From contig NZ_CP119127.1 in assembly GCF_030128825.1 (NCBI RefSeq), forward strand, positions 2,542,001 through 2,606,000: 64,000 nucleotides of DNA. Direction: 5' to 3'. Shown piece after piece: positions 26,802-36,200 of the stretch (within the stretch, counting starts at the first letter, position 1; the number at the start of each line of letters is the position of its first letter). The DNA comes from Sphingobium sp. WTD-1. GTDB taxonomy: Bacteria > Pseudomonadota > Alphaproteobacteria > Sphingomonadales > Sphingomonadaceae. Position numbers and translations under genes: made by a program. The notes below the pieces were generated by a model. It did no database searches. It was not told the DNA's origin and saw only the letters and a list, made by a program, of their open reading frames with translations.

Positions 26802-26999
26802 ATGGACTGGCCCATGGCGGGCATGATCCTTTCGATATTGATGCTGGCGGGTATCCTGCTGACCGGCGGGGGAATTTACGCGATCGTGAAGCGGGGCGAC
26901 CGCAAGCGCGGGGTGCTGATGATCGTCGCGGGGCTGGTGATGTTCGGCAATGTCGCGATCAGCGCGATACCGATGCCGCCACCGCAGCAGGCGCGCTGA
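26802..26999 (+). CDS. small two-helix membrane protein of unknown function
   Basis: Not recognised. The 65-residue product has two membrane helices (about residues 5-29, MAGMILSILMLAGILLTGGG, and 39-58, VLMIVAGLVMFGNVAISAI) joined by a basic loop KRGDRKRG, and a Pro/Gln tail. The basic loop predicts a hairpin with the loop in the cytoplasm. No clear Shine-Dalgarno is seen before ATG 26802; ATG 26814 is an alternative. It is divergent from rpiB and convergent with hsp20. Confidence 0.5.
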   Translation: MDWPMAGMILSILMLAGILLTGGGIYAIVKRGDRKRGVLMIVAGLVMFGNVAISAIPMPPPQQAR

Positions 27000-27015
27000 G
27001 CGGCGGGCAGCAAGA

Positions 27016-27041
27016 AGGGCGCAACCTTGCGGTCGCGCCCT
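27016..27041 (-). terminator. hairpin between the small membrane gene and hsp20
   Basis: AGGGCGC and GCGCCCT (27016-27022 / 27035-27041) form a stem with a 12-nt loop. The flanks give only short T-rich runs on either strand, so it may serve both convergent genes. Confidence 0.6.
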
Positions 27042-27063
27042 GTGCTTGTTTCGGGTGGCCGGA

Positions 27064-27525
27064 TCAGGCGGCGTCGCGATCCTTGTTGATGTCGACCAGA
27101 TGGCCGCCATTCACGACGATCTTCTTGGGCTTCATCGCTTCGGGCACTTCGCGCACCAGTTCGATCACCAGCAAGCCGTCGGCCAGGTCCGCCTTTTCGA
27201 CGCGGACGAAGTCGGCCAGTTCGAAGCGGCGTTCGAAGCTGCGATTGGCGATGCCGACATGCAGGAACTTGGAACGGTCGGCGTTGGTCTCATCCTTGCG
27301 GCCGATCACCTGGAGCAGGTTCTGCTGGGCGGTGATGTCGATTTCCTCGGGACGGAAGCCGGCGACGGCCAGGGTCACGCGATAGCGGTCCTCGGCCAGG
27401 CGTTCGATGTTGAAGGGCGGGTAATTGTCGCCCTGCGCCAGACGGGCATTATTCTCGATCAGGTCGAACAGACGATCGAAGCCGACGGTCGAGCGGCGAT
27501 AGGGGGTAAGGTCGAAACCACGCAT
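27064..27525 (-). CDS. small heat shock protein, Hsp20/IbpA family
   Basis: ATP-independent chaperone that holds unfolded proteins, 153 residues. The alpha-crystallin domain (about residues 35-125) contains YPPFNIERLAEDRYRVTLAVAGF and GIANRSFERRFELAD, followed by VEKADLADGLLVIELVREVPE and a C-terminal KPKKIVVN tail; the usual IxI is not obvious. The start MRGFDLTPYRRSTVGFDRLF at 27525 is chosen because GGAG is 9 nt upstream; ATG 27531 is too close to it. A ROSE-like leader and an RpoH-type promoter lie upstream, so strong heat induction is expected. Confidence 0.93.
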   Translation of the reverse strand: MRGFDLTPYRRSTVGFDRLFDLIENNARLAQGDNYPPFNIERLAEDRYRVTLAVAGFRPEEIDITAQQNLLQVIGRKDETNADRSKFLHVGIANRSFERRFELADFVRVEKADLADGLLVIELVREVPEAMKPKKIVVNGGHLVDINKDRDAA

Positions 27526-27600
27526 GCTCATAATCTCCAACAGAGCAAAATGATCCTGCCGGACCCGGTCTTCGGCGTCCGGCCTATGCTTGCGCCCGGC
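27526..27600 (-). promoter_or_regulatory. ROSE-like RNA thermometer in the hsp20 leader (candidate)
   Basis: The minus-strand leader holds a stable hairpin (GCCGGAC / GTCCGGC) and, next to the start, TTTTGCTC followed by TGTTGGAG. The TTGCT element facing the GGAG Shine-Dalgarno is the core of ROSE elements, where it masks the ribosome site at low temperature. Pairing beyond CTC/GAG is weak, so this is a candidate. Confidence 0.45.
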
Positions 27601-27622
27601 CCCATGTGGCGGCCGGACGGGA

Positions 27623-27653
27623 TTGATATGGTTGGCTCTTTGCGTTGTTCAAG
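27623..27653 (-). promoter_or_regulatory. RpoH (sigma-32)-type promoter of hsp20 (candidate)
   Basis: CTTGAA (27653-27648) and CCATATCAA (27631-27623) are separated by 16 nt, close to the alphaproteobacterial heat-shock consensus, about 100 nt before the hsp20 start. Confidence 0.6.
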
Positions 27654-27833
27654 AGGGGGCAGGGGCGAAGCATCGTGCCGTCTGTCCTACAGCGCCCGCG
27701 GGCGATAGACTGGCGAGAAGAGGGCGCGGAAAATGGACGGAAGCGTAACAAAATTTCCGTCTTGAATCTGAAAATGCCAAGATGTGCGGGAAATGTGCGA
27801 AGTTAAGCGGGAAGGATGCTCAAGAGTCGCCGA

Positions 27834-27873
27834 ACAAAAAAGTGCCCGGACCGCTTTCGCGATCCGGGCACTT
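27834..27873 (-). terminator. strong intrinsic terminator with no gene upstream
   Basis: On the minus strand AAGTGCCCGGA pairs with TCCGGGCACTT around GCGAAAGC-rich sequence, followed by TTTTTTG. No protein frame leads into it from 28149, which points to a noncoding transcript. Confidence 0.8.
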
Positions 27874-28030
27874 AATGGACGATTGCTCGTCTCCCCCTTG
27901 GCCTGCCTCTACCGACTTCTCAGCCCCCTAAGCTTGAAGTGGGAAGCAGTATCCCTGAACCACGGCCTTTTGCCTGTGCCTCGGGAGCCTTGCTATGACT
28001 GGCGCAGCCTGCTGTCACGGGCAAAATCCG
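27874..28030 (-). ncRNA. candidate small noncoding RNA ending at the 27834 terminator
   Basis: About 190 nt between lolC and hsp20 are highly structured: GTGGGAAGCAG (27939-27949) can pair with CTGCTGTCAC (28009-28018), and GACGA..TCGTC forms a small hairpin at 27877-27890. A perfect terminator closes the minus-strand version. One piece, CAGTATCCCTGAACC on the plus strand, resembles part of the 6S RNA bubble strand, so the strand and identity are not certain. The small open frame across it on plus looks like noise. Sequence from 27654 to 27833 and 28031 to 28149 shows no other feature. Confidence 0.35.
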
Positions 28031-28149
28031 GGCTCTGTGATTTTCTGTATCGGCCTGTGTCCCGCGTGCAACAATTCCGCAATCCTTGCCGTTAAGGCTC
28101 AGCCTGCTAGACCGGCCGCATCACTACCAGAAGGGCCATTCGCGCCACC

Positions 28150-29400
28150 ATGATTCTATCCCGCTACGAACGCATGATCGCCAAGCGCTATTTGCTGCCG
28201 GGCAAGGGGGAAGGCTTCATCTTCCTCGTCGCCGGCATCAGCCTGGCCGCGGTCATGCTCGGAGTCGCCGCGCTCATCATCGTCATGAGCGTCATGAACG
28301 GGTTCCGCGCGGAGCTGTTCGACAAGATTGTCGGCCTCAACGGTCATGCCGTGGTGCAGGGCTATGGCGGGCGCCTGCCCGACTGGCGCGATGTGCTGAA
28401 GGAAGCGAAGGCGACGCCGGGCGTCACCAGCGCGACCCCGCTGATCGAGCAACCCCTACTTGGTCTTTATCAGGGGCGGGTCGAGGGCGTGCTGGTGCGT
28501 GGCATGACCGTGCCCGACATTCGCAGCAACACGACGCTCAAGGGCAAGGTGGTGGCCGGCGATCTCAATGCGCTGACCGCCAATAGCGAGAAGGTCGGCA
28601 TTGGTGTCCGCTTGGCGGAAAATCTGGGCATCCAGGTCGGCGACCATATCAGCATCATGAACCCGGCTGGCCGCGCGACCCCGTTCGGCACGATGCCGCG
28701 CCAGATATCCTATCAGGTGGCGGCGATCTTCGAGGTTGGCGTCTATGATTATGACAAGGCCTTCGTGGTCATGCCGATCGAGGATGCGCAGACGCTGCTG
28801 CTGCTGGGCGATGTCGTCAGCATGATCGAGGTCGAGACCGTCAATGCCGACAAGGTCGGGTCGATCCTGGAGCCGCTGGCGGCCAAGGTCGCCGGTCGCG
28901 CCGTGGTGCAGGACTGGCGCCAGATGAACGCCAGCCTGTTCGAGGCGCTGGCGGTCGAGCGTGTGGCGATGTTCGTCGTGCTGTCGATCATCGTGCTGGT
29001 CGCGGTGTTCAATATCCTCTCCTCGCTGATCATGCTGGTGCGCGCCAAGACGCGCGACATCGCGATCCTGCGCACCATGGGCGCGAGCCGGAGCGGGCTG
29101 GTGAAGATCTTCATGACGGTGGGCGTGACCATCGGCACGCTAGGCATGGTCGCCGGCATGGCGCTGGGCTTCACCTTCCTCTTCTTCCGTCAGAGCGTGG
29201 TGAATGTGATCCAGTTCGTGACCGGGCAGAATCTGTGGGATCCCTCGATCCGCTTCCTGACCGAATTGCCGTCCAAGCCCGATCCGGTCGAGATCGTGAT
29301 CATCTGTCTGATGGCGCTGGTCTTCAGCTTCCTCGCCACCCTCTATCCGGCCTTCAAGGCTGCCAATACCGATCCTGTCCAGGTGCTGCGCTATGAATGA
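28150..29400 (+). CDS. lolC: lipoprotein-releasing ABC transporter permease (LolC/E)
   Basis: Inner-membrane permease of the Lol system, which detaches outer-membrane lipoproteins and hands them to LolA. The 416-residue protein starts [20 protein letters not shown], has one helix at about 25-47, a large periplasmic domain (about 50-270), and three C-terminal helices ([19 protein letters not shown], near 315-340, and near 375-400) typical of FtsX/LolE permeases. The coupling-helix motif [16 protein letters not shown] is clear. Only one permease gene is present, so the transporter is probably a homodimer with LolD as in other alphaproteobacteria (often called LolF). The stop overlaps lolD by 8 nt. 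Confidence 0.92.
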   Translation: MILSRYERMIAKRYLLPGKGEGFIFLVAGISLAAVMLGVAALIIVMSVMNGFRAELFDKIVGLNGHAVVQGYGGRLPDWRDVLKEAKATPGVTSATPLIEQPLLGLYQGRVEGVLVRGMTVPDIRSNTTLKGKVVAGDLNALTANSEKVGIGVRLAENLGIQVGDHISIMNPAGRATPFGTMPRQISYQVAAIFEVGVYDYDKAFVVMPIEDAQTLLLLGDVVSMIEVETVNADKVGSILEPLAAKVAGRAVVQDWRQMNASLFEALAVERVAMFVVLSIIVLVAVFNILSSLIMLVRAKTRDIAILRTMGASRSGLVKIFMTVGVTIGTLGMVAGMALGFTFLFFRQSVVNVIQFVTGQNLWDPSIRFLTELPSKPDPVEIVIICLMALVFSFLATLYPAFKAANTDPVQVLRYE

Positions 29401-30079
29401 TGTCCTCAAGGTCAGCGGCCTGTCCCGCAGCTTCACCCAGGGCGGGGTCACGATCGACGTGCTGCGCGGCGTCGACCTGACGGTCGGGCCGGGCGAGATC
29501 GTTGCGCTGCTCGGCCCCTCGGGCTCTGGCAAGTCGACGCTGTTGCAGGCGGTCGGCTTGCTGGAAGGCGGGTTCGACGGATCGATCCGCATCGCTGGCG
29601 AGGAAGCGGCGAAGCTGGACAATGACGGGCGAACCCGCCTGCGCCGCGATGCGCTGGGCTTCGTCTATCAATTCCACCACCTGTTGCCCGATTTCAACGC
29701 GACCGAGAATGTCGTGCTGCCGCAGGTGATCAAGGACGCGACCATGGACGCGGCGCGGACCCGCGCGGAATCGCTGCTGACGGCGCTGGGGCTGGGCCAT
29801 CGGCTCGACCATCGGCCGAGCCAGTTGTCGGGCGGCGAGCAGCAGCGCGTCGCGGTCGCCCGCGCGCTGGCCAATCGCCCGGCGCTGGTGCTGGCGGACG
29901 AGCCGACCGGCAATCTGGACGAGCGCACCGCCGACGTGGTGCTGGCCGAATTCCTGCGCCTGGTGCGCGGCGAAGGATCGGCGGCTCTGGTCGCCACCCA
30001 TAATGAGCGGCTGGCGGAAAAGATGGATCGGGTGGTCCGCCTGCACGAAGGGCGGCTGGAAGAGGCGTCAGCCCGGTAA
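29393..30079 (+). CDS. lolD: lipoprotein-releasing ABC transporter ATP-binding protein LolD
   Basis: ATPase of the Lol lipoprotein exporter, 228 residues. Walker A is GPSGSGKST near residue 42, the Q-loop is QFHHLLPDF, the signature is [15 protein letters not shown] near residue 142, Walker B is [12 protein letters not shown], and the H-loop is ATHN near 202. It begins [14 protein letters not shown] inside the last codons of lolC, so the two are coupled. The last 12 nt overlap the convergent diguanylate cyclase gene. Confidence 0.96.
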   Translation: MNDVLKVSGLSRSFTQGGVTIDVLRGVDLTVGPGEIVALLGPSGSGKSTLLQAVGLLEGGFDGSIRIAGEEAAKLDNDGRTRLRRDALGFVYQFHHLLPDFNATENVVLPQVIKDATMDAARTRAESLLTALGLGHRLDHRPSQLSGGEQQRVAVARALANRPALVLADEPTGNLDERTADVVLAEFLRLVRGEGSAALVATHNERLAEKMDRVVRLHEGRLEEASAR

Positions 30080-31873
30080 CAGCCCCTCGCGCGCGGTCGC
30101 GACCTTGATCTGGTCGCGGCCCTCGCCCTTGGCGCGCAGCAGCGCGGCATCGGCGGTGGTGACCAGTCGAACGGCGGCGCCATGGTCGGGCCAGGCGGCG
30201 AGGCCAAAGGAGGCGGTGATCGGCCCCAGTTCCTGACCGCGATGCTCGACCCGCAGGTCGCGGATGCGCTGCTGAATCTGGGCGGACCGGGCGAGCGCCT
30301 GCTCCAGCGTGAAGCCGGGCATCAGGAGGACAAATTCCTCGCCGCCCAGGCGGAAGGCAAAGCCCTGTTCGCGCAGCGAGTCGCCCAGCACCGCGCCGAC
30401 CGCGCGCAGCACCGCATCGCCGGCATCATGGCCATAGCTGTCGTTGAACCGCTTGAAATGGTCGATGTCGACCATCAGGCAGGCGAGCGGGGCATGGTTG
30501 CGTTCCGCCTCGTCCACCAGCGCCTCGAACATGGCGTCGAAATGGCGGCGGTTGGGCAGGCCGGTCAGCGCATCGGCCATCGCCATTTCGCGCAGCGCGT
30601 CGCGCAGGCGCAGATTGGCGAGCGCCAGGCCGATATTCTCCGCCAGCATCTCCAGATATTTTTCGGCCCGGTCGAGATGTTCGGCGTCCATCTCGCGGGT
30701 CTGTTCGAAATAGAGCAGACCGATGCTTTCCCCCTGTGCCGCCAGCGGGATGCAGATGGTCGGGACGGCGGTTTCGCCTTCCAGATGCTCGCAGGCAATA
30801 TCGACCATCCCGCCGCGCGGCTTGTGGACCTGGCCGCGTCGCAGCGCCCAGCAGGCCGAGGCCGGAAAGTCGTTGCGCGACTGCTTGGGGTCGAGCCAGT
30901 CGCAGGCCTGCAGCATCATGTTGCGGCGAATGTCGTGGATATAGAGGCGGCCGGGGAAATCGGGCGTGATTTCCGGGGTGAAGCGGCGCACCACCTCGAC
31001 CAGATCGGCGGTGCTGTCGCAGCCCTGCAGGCGCTGGGTCATCCGCGACAGCAGGTCGCGCATGGTGCGATCGACATCTCGCTCCTGCTCCAGTCGCTGC
31101 CGCTCCAGCCCATTTTCACGGAAAATACGGATCGCCTGCGCCATGTCGCCAATCTCGTCCACCTGCGGGAAGTCGGGCGGGATCGCGGCGAAATCCTGCG
31201 CGGCAAGGCGGGTGACGACGTCGCTCAGCCGCACGACGGGATGCAGGATGCGCTGTTTCAGCACGAAATAGAGGACGCACAGGAACAGCAGGGCGGTGAC
31301 GCCCAGCATGATTTCCGACATGGTCCGCCACTGGCGCGCGCTATCGGTCGCGCCCTGCACCGCCGTGTCGGTGCGATGGTCCAGCATATATTGGAAGCGG
31401 CCGACCTGCGCTGCCACCCGGTCCAGTTCGCGGCCATATTCGTCGCCGAAGAGGATGGTGCGGGCGGTCTTGTCATCGCCCGCCTGCGCCGCCTTGATCG
31501 CGACATCCTGCTCGTCGGAGAGGGCATCGGACCACTGGATCGCCTGCCGCAGCGCGTTCAGCTCATTTTCGTTGGCGCCGGCGTCCTTGAGATGCTGGAT
31601 GCGATCCTCGACGGAACGCAGCGCTTCCTTCTCGCGCCGATAGACGACCAGATGGCTGGGATCGCCCGAAATCACATAGCCGCGCGCCTGTTCGGTCAGG
31701 CGATAGACATCCTCCTCCAGGGTGGAGGTCAGTTGGTCGAAGCTGGCGCGCTGGGCGACGGCGGCGCGCTCGCGCTGTTCCGCGCCGGACGCGAACAGCA
31801 TCGTCGTGCCCGACGCCAAAGTGAGCAGGACGGTGGCCCCATAGGCCCAGTTGGTGATCGTGGATAAACGCAT
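30068..31873 (-). CDS. membrane sensor diguanylate cyclase (HAMP-GAF-GGDEF)
   Basis: Makes cyclic di-GMP from two GTP. The 601-residue protein has two membrane helices (about 8-28 and 187-207) around a helical periplasmic sensor (CHASE3/four-helix type), then a HAMP domain ([20 protein letters not shown]), a GAF-like domain (about 285-420), and a C-terminal GGDEF domain with [16 protein letters not shown] and the active-site loop RLGGEEF. The usual RxxD inhibitory site five residues before GGEEF reads REQG, so product inhibition is probably lost. The signal is unknown. It is convergent with lolD. Confidence 0.9.
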   Translation of the reverse strand: MRLSTITNWAYGATVLLTLASGTTMLFASGAEQRERAAVAQRASFDQLTSTLEEDVYRLTEQARGYVISGDPSHLVVYRREKEALRSVEDRIQHLKDAGANENELNALRQAIQWSDALSDEQDVAIKAAQAGDDKTARTILFGDEYGRELDRVAAQVGRFQYMLDHRTDTAVQGATDSARQWRTMSEIMLGVTALLFLCVLYFVLKQRILHPVVRLSDVVTRLAAQDFAAIPPDFPQVDEIGDMAQAIRIFRENGLERQRLEQERDVDRTMRDLLSRMTQRLQGCDSTADLVEVVRRFTPEITPDFPGRLYIHDIRRNMMLQACDWLDPKQSRNDFPASACWALRRGQVHKPRGGMVDIACEHLEGETAVPTICIPLAAQGESIGLLYFEQTREMDAEHLDRAEKYLEMLAENIGLALANLRLRDALREMAMADALTGLPNRRHFDAMFEALVDEAERNHAPLACLMVDIDHFKRFNDSYGHDAGDAVLRAVGAVLGDSLREQGFAFRLGGEEFVLLMPGFTLEQALARSAQIQQRIRDLRVEHRGQELGPITASFGLAAWPDHGAAVRLVTTADAALLRAKGEGRDQIKVATAREGLLPG

Positions 31874-31937
31874 GGTGGCGCCTAACCTAGGCCCGATAAC
31901 TTGGCAATTCGTTACGCGGGCGACCTCATGACATTGC

Positions 31938-33110
31938 CTATTTTGCGGCGAGCGCGCTCAGTCGGTCGAGATCGAGCGCGTTCACCGCGGCCTTGAGCTC
32001 CCCGATATCGGCGACGGTGCCCTCCGCCTCGACCATGAAGCGGTCGGCCAGCGTAGTGGCATATTTGCCGTGGCGGCTGTCCTTGTCCCATTCCTCGGTG
32101 ACGATGCGGCCGTCGATCGTCTGGGTGCGCTCATAGCCGCTGGCGGTCTGGCGGTTCGACTGGACATTGAGCGCCGCGCCGATCCCGGCAAAGGCGCCGG
32201 CCACGGCGATGTCGTTTACCTCCAGCTCGATCTCGTCGTCGCCGGCACGGTAGCGGGCGGAGGCATGGGCACCGGCAGACATGCCGCTGCTCTCTATCTC
32301 GGTGCGGGTGAAGCGGCCGATCTTCTCGGGCAGCAGCGCCTGCAGCACATCGGGCGCGATCGCGGCGGAACGGCCATTCTTAGTCGCTTCCTCCATCCGC
32401 TTGGCGGCCTGTTCCATCTGCTTGCTGGCGGCGTCCATCTTGTCGACGTCGATCTTGCCGATGCCCGGCACGGTGATCTCACCGCCCACCTCATCCGGCC
32501 CGGCATGGCCACCCGGCAGGCCGCTGAACGGCATGGCGAGCAGGCTGGCGAGGATGAAGAGCAGCGCGCCCGCGACCATGGTGACGATGGTGTAGGGCAG
32601 CGCCTTCTGCTCTGGCACCTTCATCAGGCGCGGCAGGCCGAGATAGAGGAGATAGAGGCTGTAAAGTCCGAGCAGGCCGAGCATGGTGAGGCCGGGTATC
32701 AGCGAGAAGATGCCGGCCAGCCAGCCAGCGGTCGCCGAATAGGCAGAAATCTTGAAAGCCTTCAGCTTGTCACGCTGGCCGCCGAAGCTGGGGGCGAGGA
32801 AGTTGATGATGATCGCCAGCACGGCCAGGCCGATCAGCGACAGGACATAATGGGCGATGGCCATGCCGATCGCGCCGATCAGCGGCGGGCGCCATGTGAT
32901 GCCGAACAGGCCATGGCCAAAGACCTGTCCGCCGATCAGGGTCGCGAGCGGCGGGATCGCCGCCAGGATCATGGCATAGCCGGTATAGATGCTGCCGATG
33001 CTCGCCGGTTCGGCCTCGATCAGCGGCCATTCGTCCCTGGGGCGCAGGATGATCGCCTTGGCCCGATCGGCGATGCCGGGCGGGGTGGAAACCGGGTTGC
33101 TGTCCGACAT
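31938..33110 (-). CDS. Yip1 family membrane protein
   Basis: Integral membrane protein of 390 residues. The first ~200 residues have five hydrophobic segments of the Yip1 domain, preceded by an AIILRPRDEWPLIEAEPA entry motif that is common to bacterial Yip1 proteins. The second half is soluble: an amphipathic, coiled-coil-prone stretch (MDAASKQMEQAAKRMEEATK) and a C-terminal domain with GRFTRTEIESSG and ELEVNDIAVAGAF. That combination of Yip1 and an extra domain is unusual, and no function is known. It lies between the diguanylate cyclase and dnaE with 159 nt to the latter, which hold nothing I recognise. Confidence 0.85.
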   Translation of the reverse strand: MSDSNPVSTPPGIADRAKAIILRPRDEWPLIEAEPASIGSIYTGYAMILAAIPPLATLIGGQVFGHGLFGITWRPPLIGAIGMAIAHYVLSLIGLAVLAIIINFLAPSFGGQRDKLKAFKISAYSATAGWLAGIFSLIPGLTMLGLLGLYSLYLLYLGLPRLMKVPEQKALPYTIVTMVAGALLFILASLLAMPFSGLPGGHAGPDEVGGEITVPGIGKIDVDKMDAASKQMEQAAKRMEEATKNGRSAAIAPDVLQALLPEKIGRFTRTEIESSGMSAGAHASARYRAGDDEIELEVNDIAVAGAFAGIGAALNVQSNRQTASGYERTQTIDGRIVTEEWDKDSRHGKYATTLADRFMVEAEGTVADIGELKAAVNALDLDRLSALAAK

Positions 33111-33269
33111 GACCGTGCTCCCTGTTCTCTGGCCTATCCTCTGGCCCGTTCTTTGGGCGCGATAGGATCAGCAAGCGCGGCCCTTGGCAAGCGACAAGTG
33201 GTGATCTTGTCCACAGCTTTTCGCCGGGCGGGACTGGCGCGCGGGCGCGGGCGTCGTTAGATTGCCGCG

Positions 33270-36200
33270 ATGTCTCATTCCGCCTTCGTACCGCTGCGCA
33301 TCTTTTCGTCCTTCACCATGCTCGAAGGGGCGATCGACCCCAAGAAGATCGCCAAGCAGGCCAAGGTCCTGGGTTTTCCGGCGGCGGCGATCACCGATCG
33401 CAACGGCCTTTATGGTTCGATGGCCTTTTCCGATGGCTGCAAGGGCGAGGGCGTGCAGCCGATCGTCGGCGCCATGCTGGGCGTCGTGCGGCCGGGTCGG
33501 CCATCCAACGCGCCGGCGGTGCATGACTGGATCGCCCTCTATGCGCAGGATGCGGGCGGCTATGACAATATCTGCGCGCTGGTGTCGATGGCGCATCTCG
33601 ACCGGCCGCTGGAGGAAGTGCCGCATGTCACGCTCGACATGCTGGAGGGGCGGACCGATGGCGTGATCGCGCTGACCGCCGGCGGGGAGGGGGCGATCGC
33701 GCGCCTGTTCGCGGAGGATCAGCCCGACGCCGCGCTTGCCTATGCCGACCGGTTGCAGGCACTGTTCCCCGACCGGCTCTATGTCGAGATTTGCCGCCGG
33801 CTCGACCCGGTAGAGGGCAAGGCGGAGCCGCAGCTGCTCGACCTGGCCTATGACCGCAATCTGCCGCTGGTCGCGACCAACCCGACCTGCTTTGCCGAGC
33901 CGGAATTTCATGCGGCCCATGACGTGATGCTGTGCATTGCCGACGGCGCCTATGTCGAGACGCCCGACCGTCGCACCAGCTCGCCCGACGCCTGGATGAA
34001 GCCGGCGGCGGAGATGAAGCGGCTGTTCGAGGATCTGCCCGAGGCGCTGGCCAACACGCTGGTCGTGGCGCAACGCTGCGCGGTGATGGCGCCCAAGCGC
34101 AAGCCGATCCTGCCCAGTCTGGCCGGCGATATCGAGGGCGAGGGCATCATGCTGCGCGATCAGTCGATCGCGGGGCTGGAGGCCCGGCTGGAAAAGGCCG
34201 GGATCATCGCGGACGAGGCGCGCCAGCCCTATTTCGAGCGGTTGAAGTTCGAAATGGACATCATCATCCAGATGGGCTTCCCCGGCTACTTCCTGATCGT
34301 GGCCGACTTCATCAAATGGGCCAAGGATCATGATATTCCGGTGGGGCCGGGCCGTGGTTCGGGTGCCGGTTCGCTGGTCGCCTGGGCGCTGACCATCACC
34401 GATCTCGATCCGTTGCAACTGGGCCTGCTGTTCGAGCGCTTCCTGAACCCGGAACGCGTCTCCATGCCCGACTTCGATATCGACTTCTGCGAAACACGGC
34501 GCGGCGAGGTGATCCGCTACGTGCAGCAGAAATATGGCAGCGACCATGTCGCCCAGATCATCACCTTCGGTAAATTGAAGGCCCGCGCCGTGCTGAAGGA
34601 TACCGGCCGCGTGATGCAGATGAGCTATGGCCAGGTCGATCGCCTTGCCAAGCTGGTGCCCAACCATCCGACCGATCCCTGGACGCTGGAGCGATCGCTG
34701 AACGGCGTTGCCGAGTTCAAGGCGGAATATGACAATGACAATCAGGTCAAGCGCCTGATCGACTATGCGATGAAGCTGGAAGGCTTCCCGCGCCACAGCT
34801 CCACCCACGCGGCCGGCGTGGTGATCGGCGACCGGCCGCTGAGCCAGCTGGTGCCGCTCTATCGCGATCCGCGATCCGACATGCCGGTGACCCAGTTCGA
34901 CATGAAGTTCGTCGAGGGTGCGGGCTTGGTGAAGTTCGACTTTCTCGGCCTCAAGACGCTGTCTGTGCTGCAAAAGGCGGTGCAGCTGCTCAAGGGGCGC
35001 GGGGTCACGGTCGATCTCGACACGCTCGCCTGGGACGATGCCAAAGTCTATGAACTGCTCCAGCGCGGCGACACGGTTGGCGTGTTCCAGCTGGAATCCG
35101 AAGGCATGCGCAAGACGCTGGCCGCCGTGCGTCCGACCAATTTCGGCGACATCATCGCGCTGGTGTCGCTCTATCGTCCCGGCCCGATGGACAATATCCC
35201 GATGTTCGGGCGCCGCAAGAACGGCCAGGAAGAGATTGAATATCCGCACATCCTGCTGAAGCCGATCCTCGAAGAAACCTATGGCATCTTCGTCTATCAG
35301 GAACAGGTGATGCAGGCCGCGCAGATCCTGGCCGGCTACTCGCTTGGCGACGCCGACCTTCTGCGCCGCGCCATGGGCAAGAAGATCAAGGCGGAAATGG
35401 ACGCCCAGCGCCTGCGCTTCGTCGAGGGCTGCGCCAAGAGCGACATCAAGCCGGCCAAGGCCAACGAGCTGTTCGACTTGATCGACAAGTTCGCCGGCTA
35501 TGGCTTCAACAAGTCGCACGCCGCCGCCTATGCGCTGCTCGCCTATCAGACCGCCTGGCTCAAGGCCCATTATCCGGCGGAATTCTATGCCGGGTCGATG
35601 GCCTTCGATATTCATCTGACCGAAAAGCTGACCGTCTTCGTCGACGATATGCGGCGCATGGGCATGACCTGCCTGCCGCCCGACCTCAACCAGAGCGAGG
35701 CGGATTTTACCGTCGAGGCGGTGCCGTTCGAGGGTGATGATCCGCGCCTGGGCTTCGCCGTGCGCTATGCGCTGGGTGGCCTGAAAGGGGTGGGCGAGAA
35801 GGCGATGGAGCAGTTGGTCGCCGAGCGCGCAGCCAGCGGCCCGTTCAAGACTTTGGACGATCTGGCCGACCGGATCGAACCGCGCCTGCTCAACCGGCGC
35901 CAGCTCGAAAGCCTGGCGGCGGCCGGTGCGTTCGACACCATCCATGCCGACCGGGCCGGGGTGCATGCGGCGGCCGAAACCCTGCTGAGCGTCGCGGCAA
36001 GCGCGGCGCAAGCGCGCGAAAGCGGGCAGGGCGGCCTGTTCGGCGATGTCGAGACGACGCATGAAGACGTCCGTATCCCGCCGCATCAGGCCTGGACCGT
36101 GTCGGACCGGATGGCGCAGGAAAAGGAGGCGTTCGGCTTCTATTTCTCGGCCCATCCGGTCGACCGTTTCCGCCATCTGGCCGATGCGCGCGGCGCGAAA

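Noticed and set aside
27784..28095. 103-residue plus-strand frame in the hsp20-lolC gap
   Set aside because: No ribosome site, no similarity, and the interval has RNA-like structure and a minus-strand terminator.
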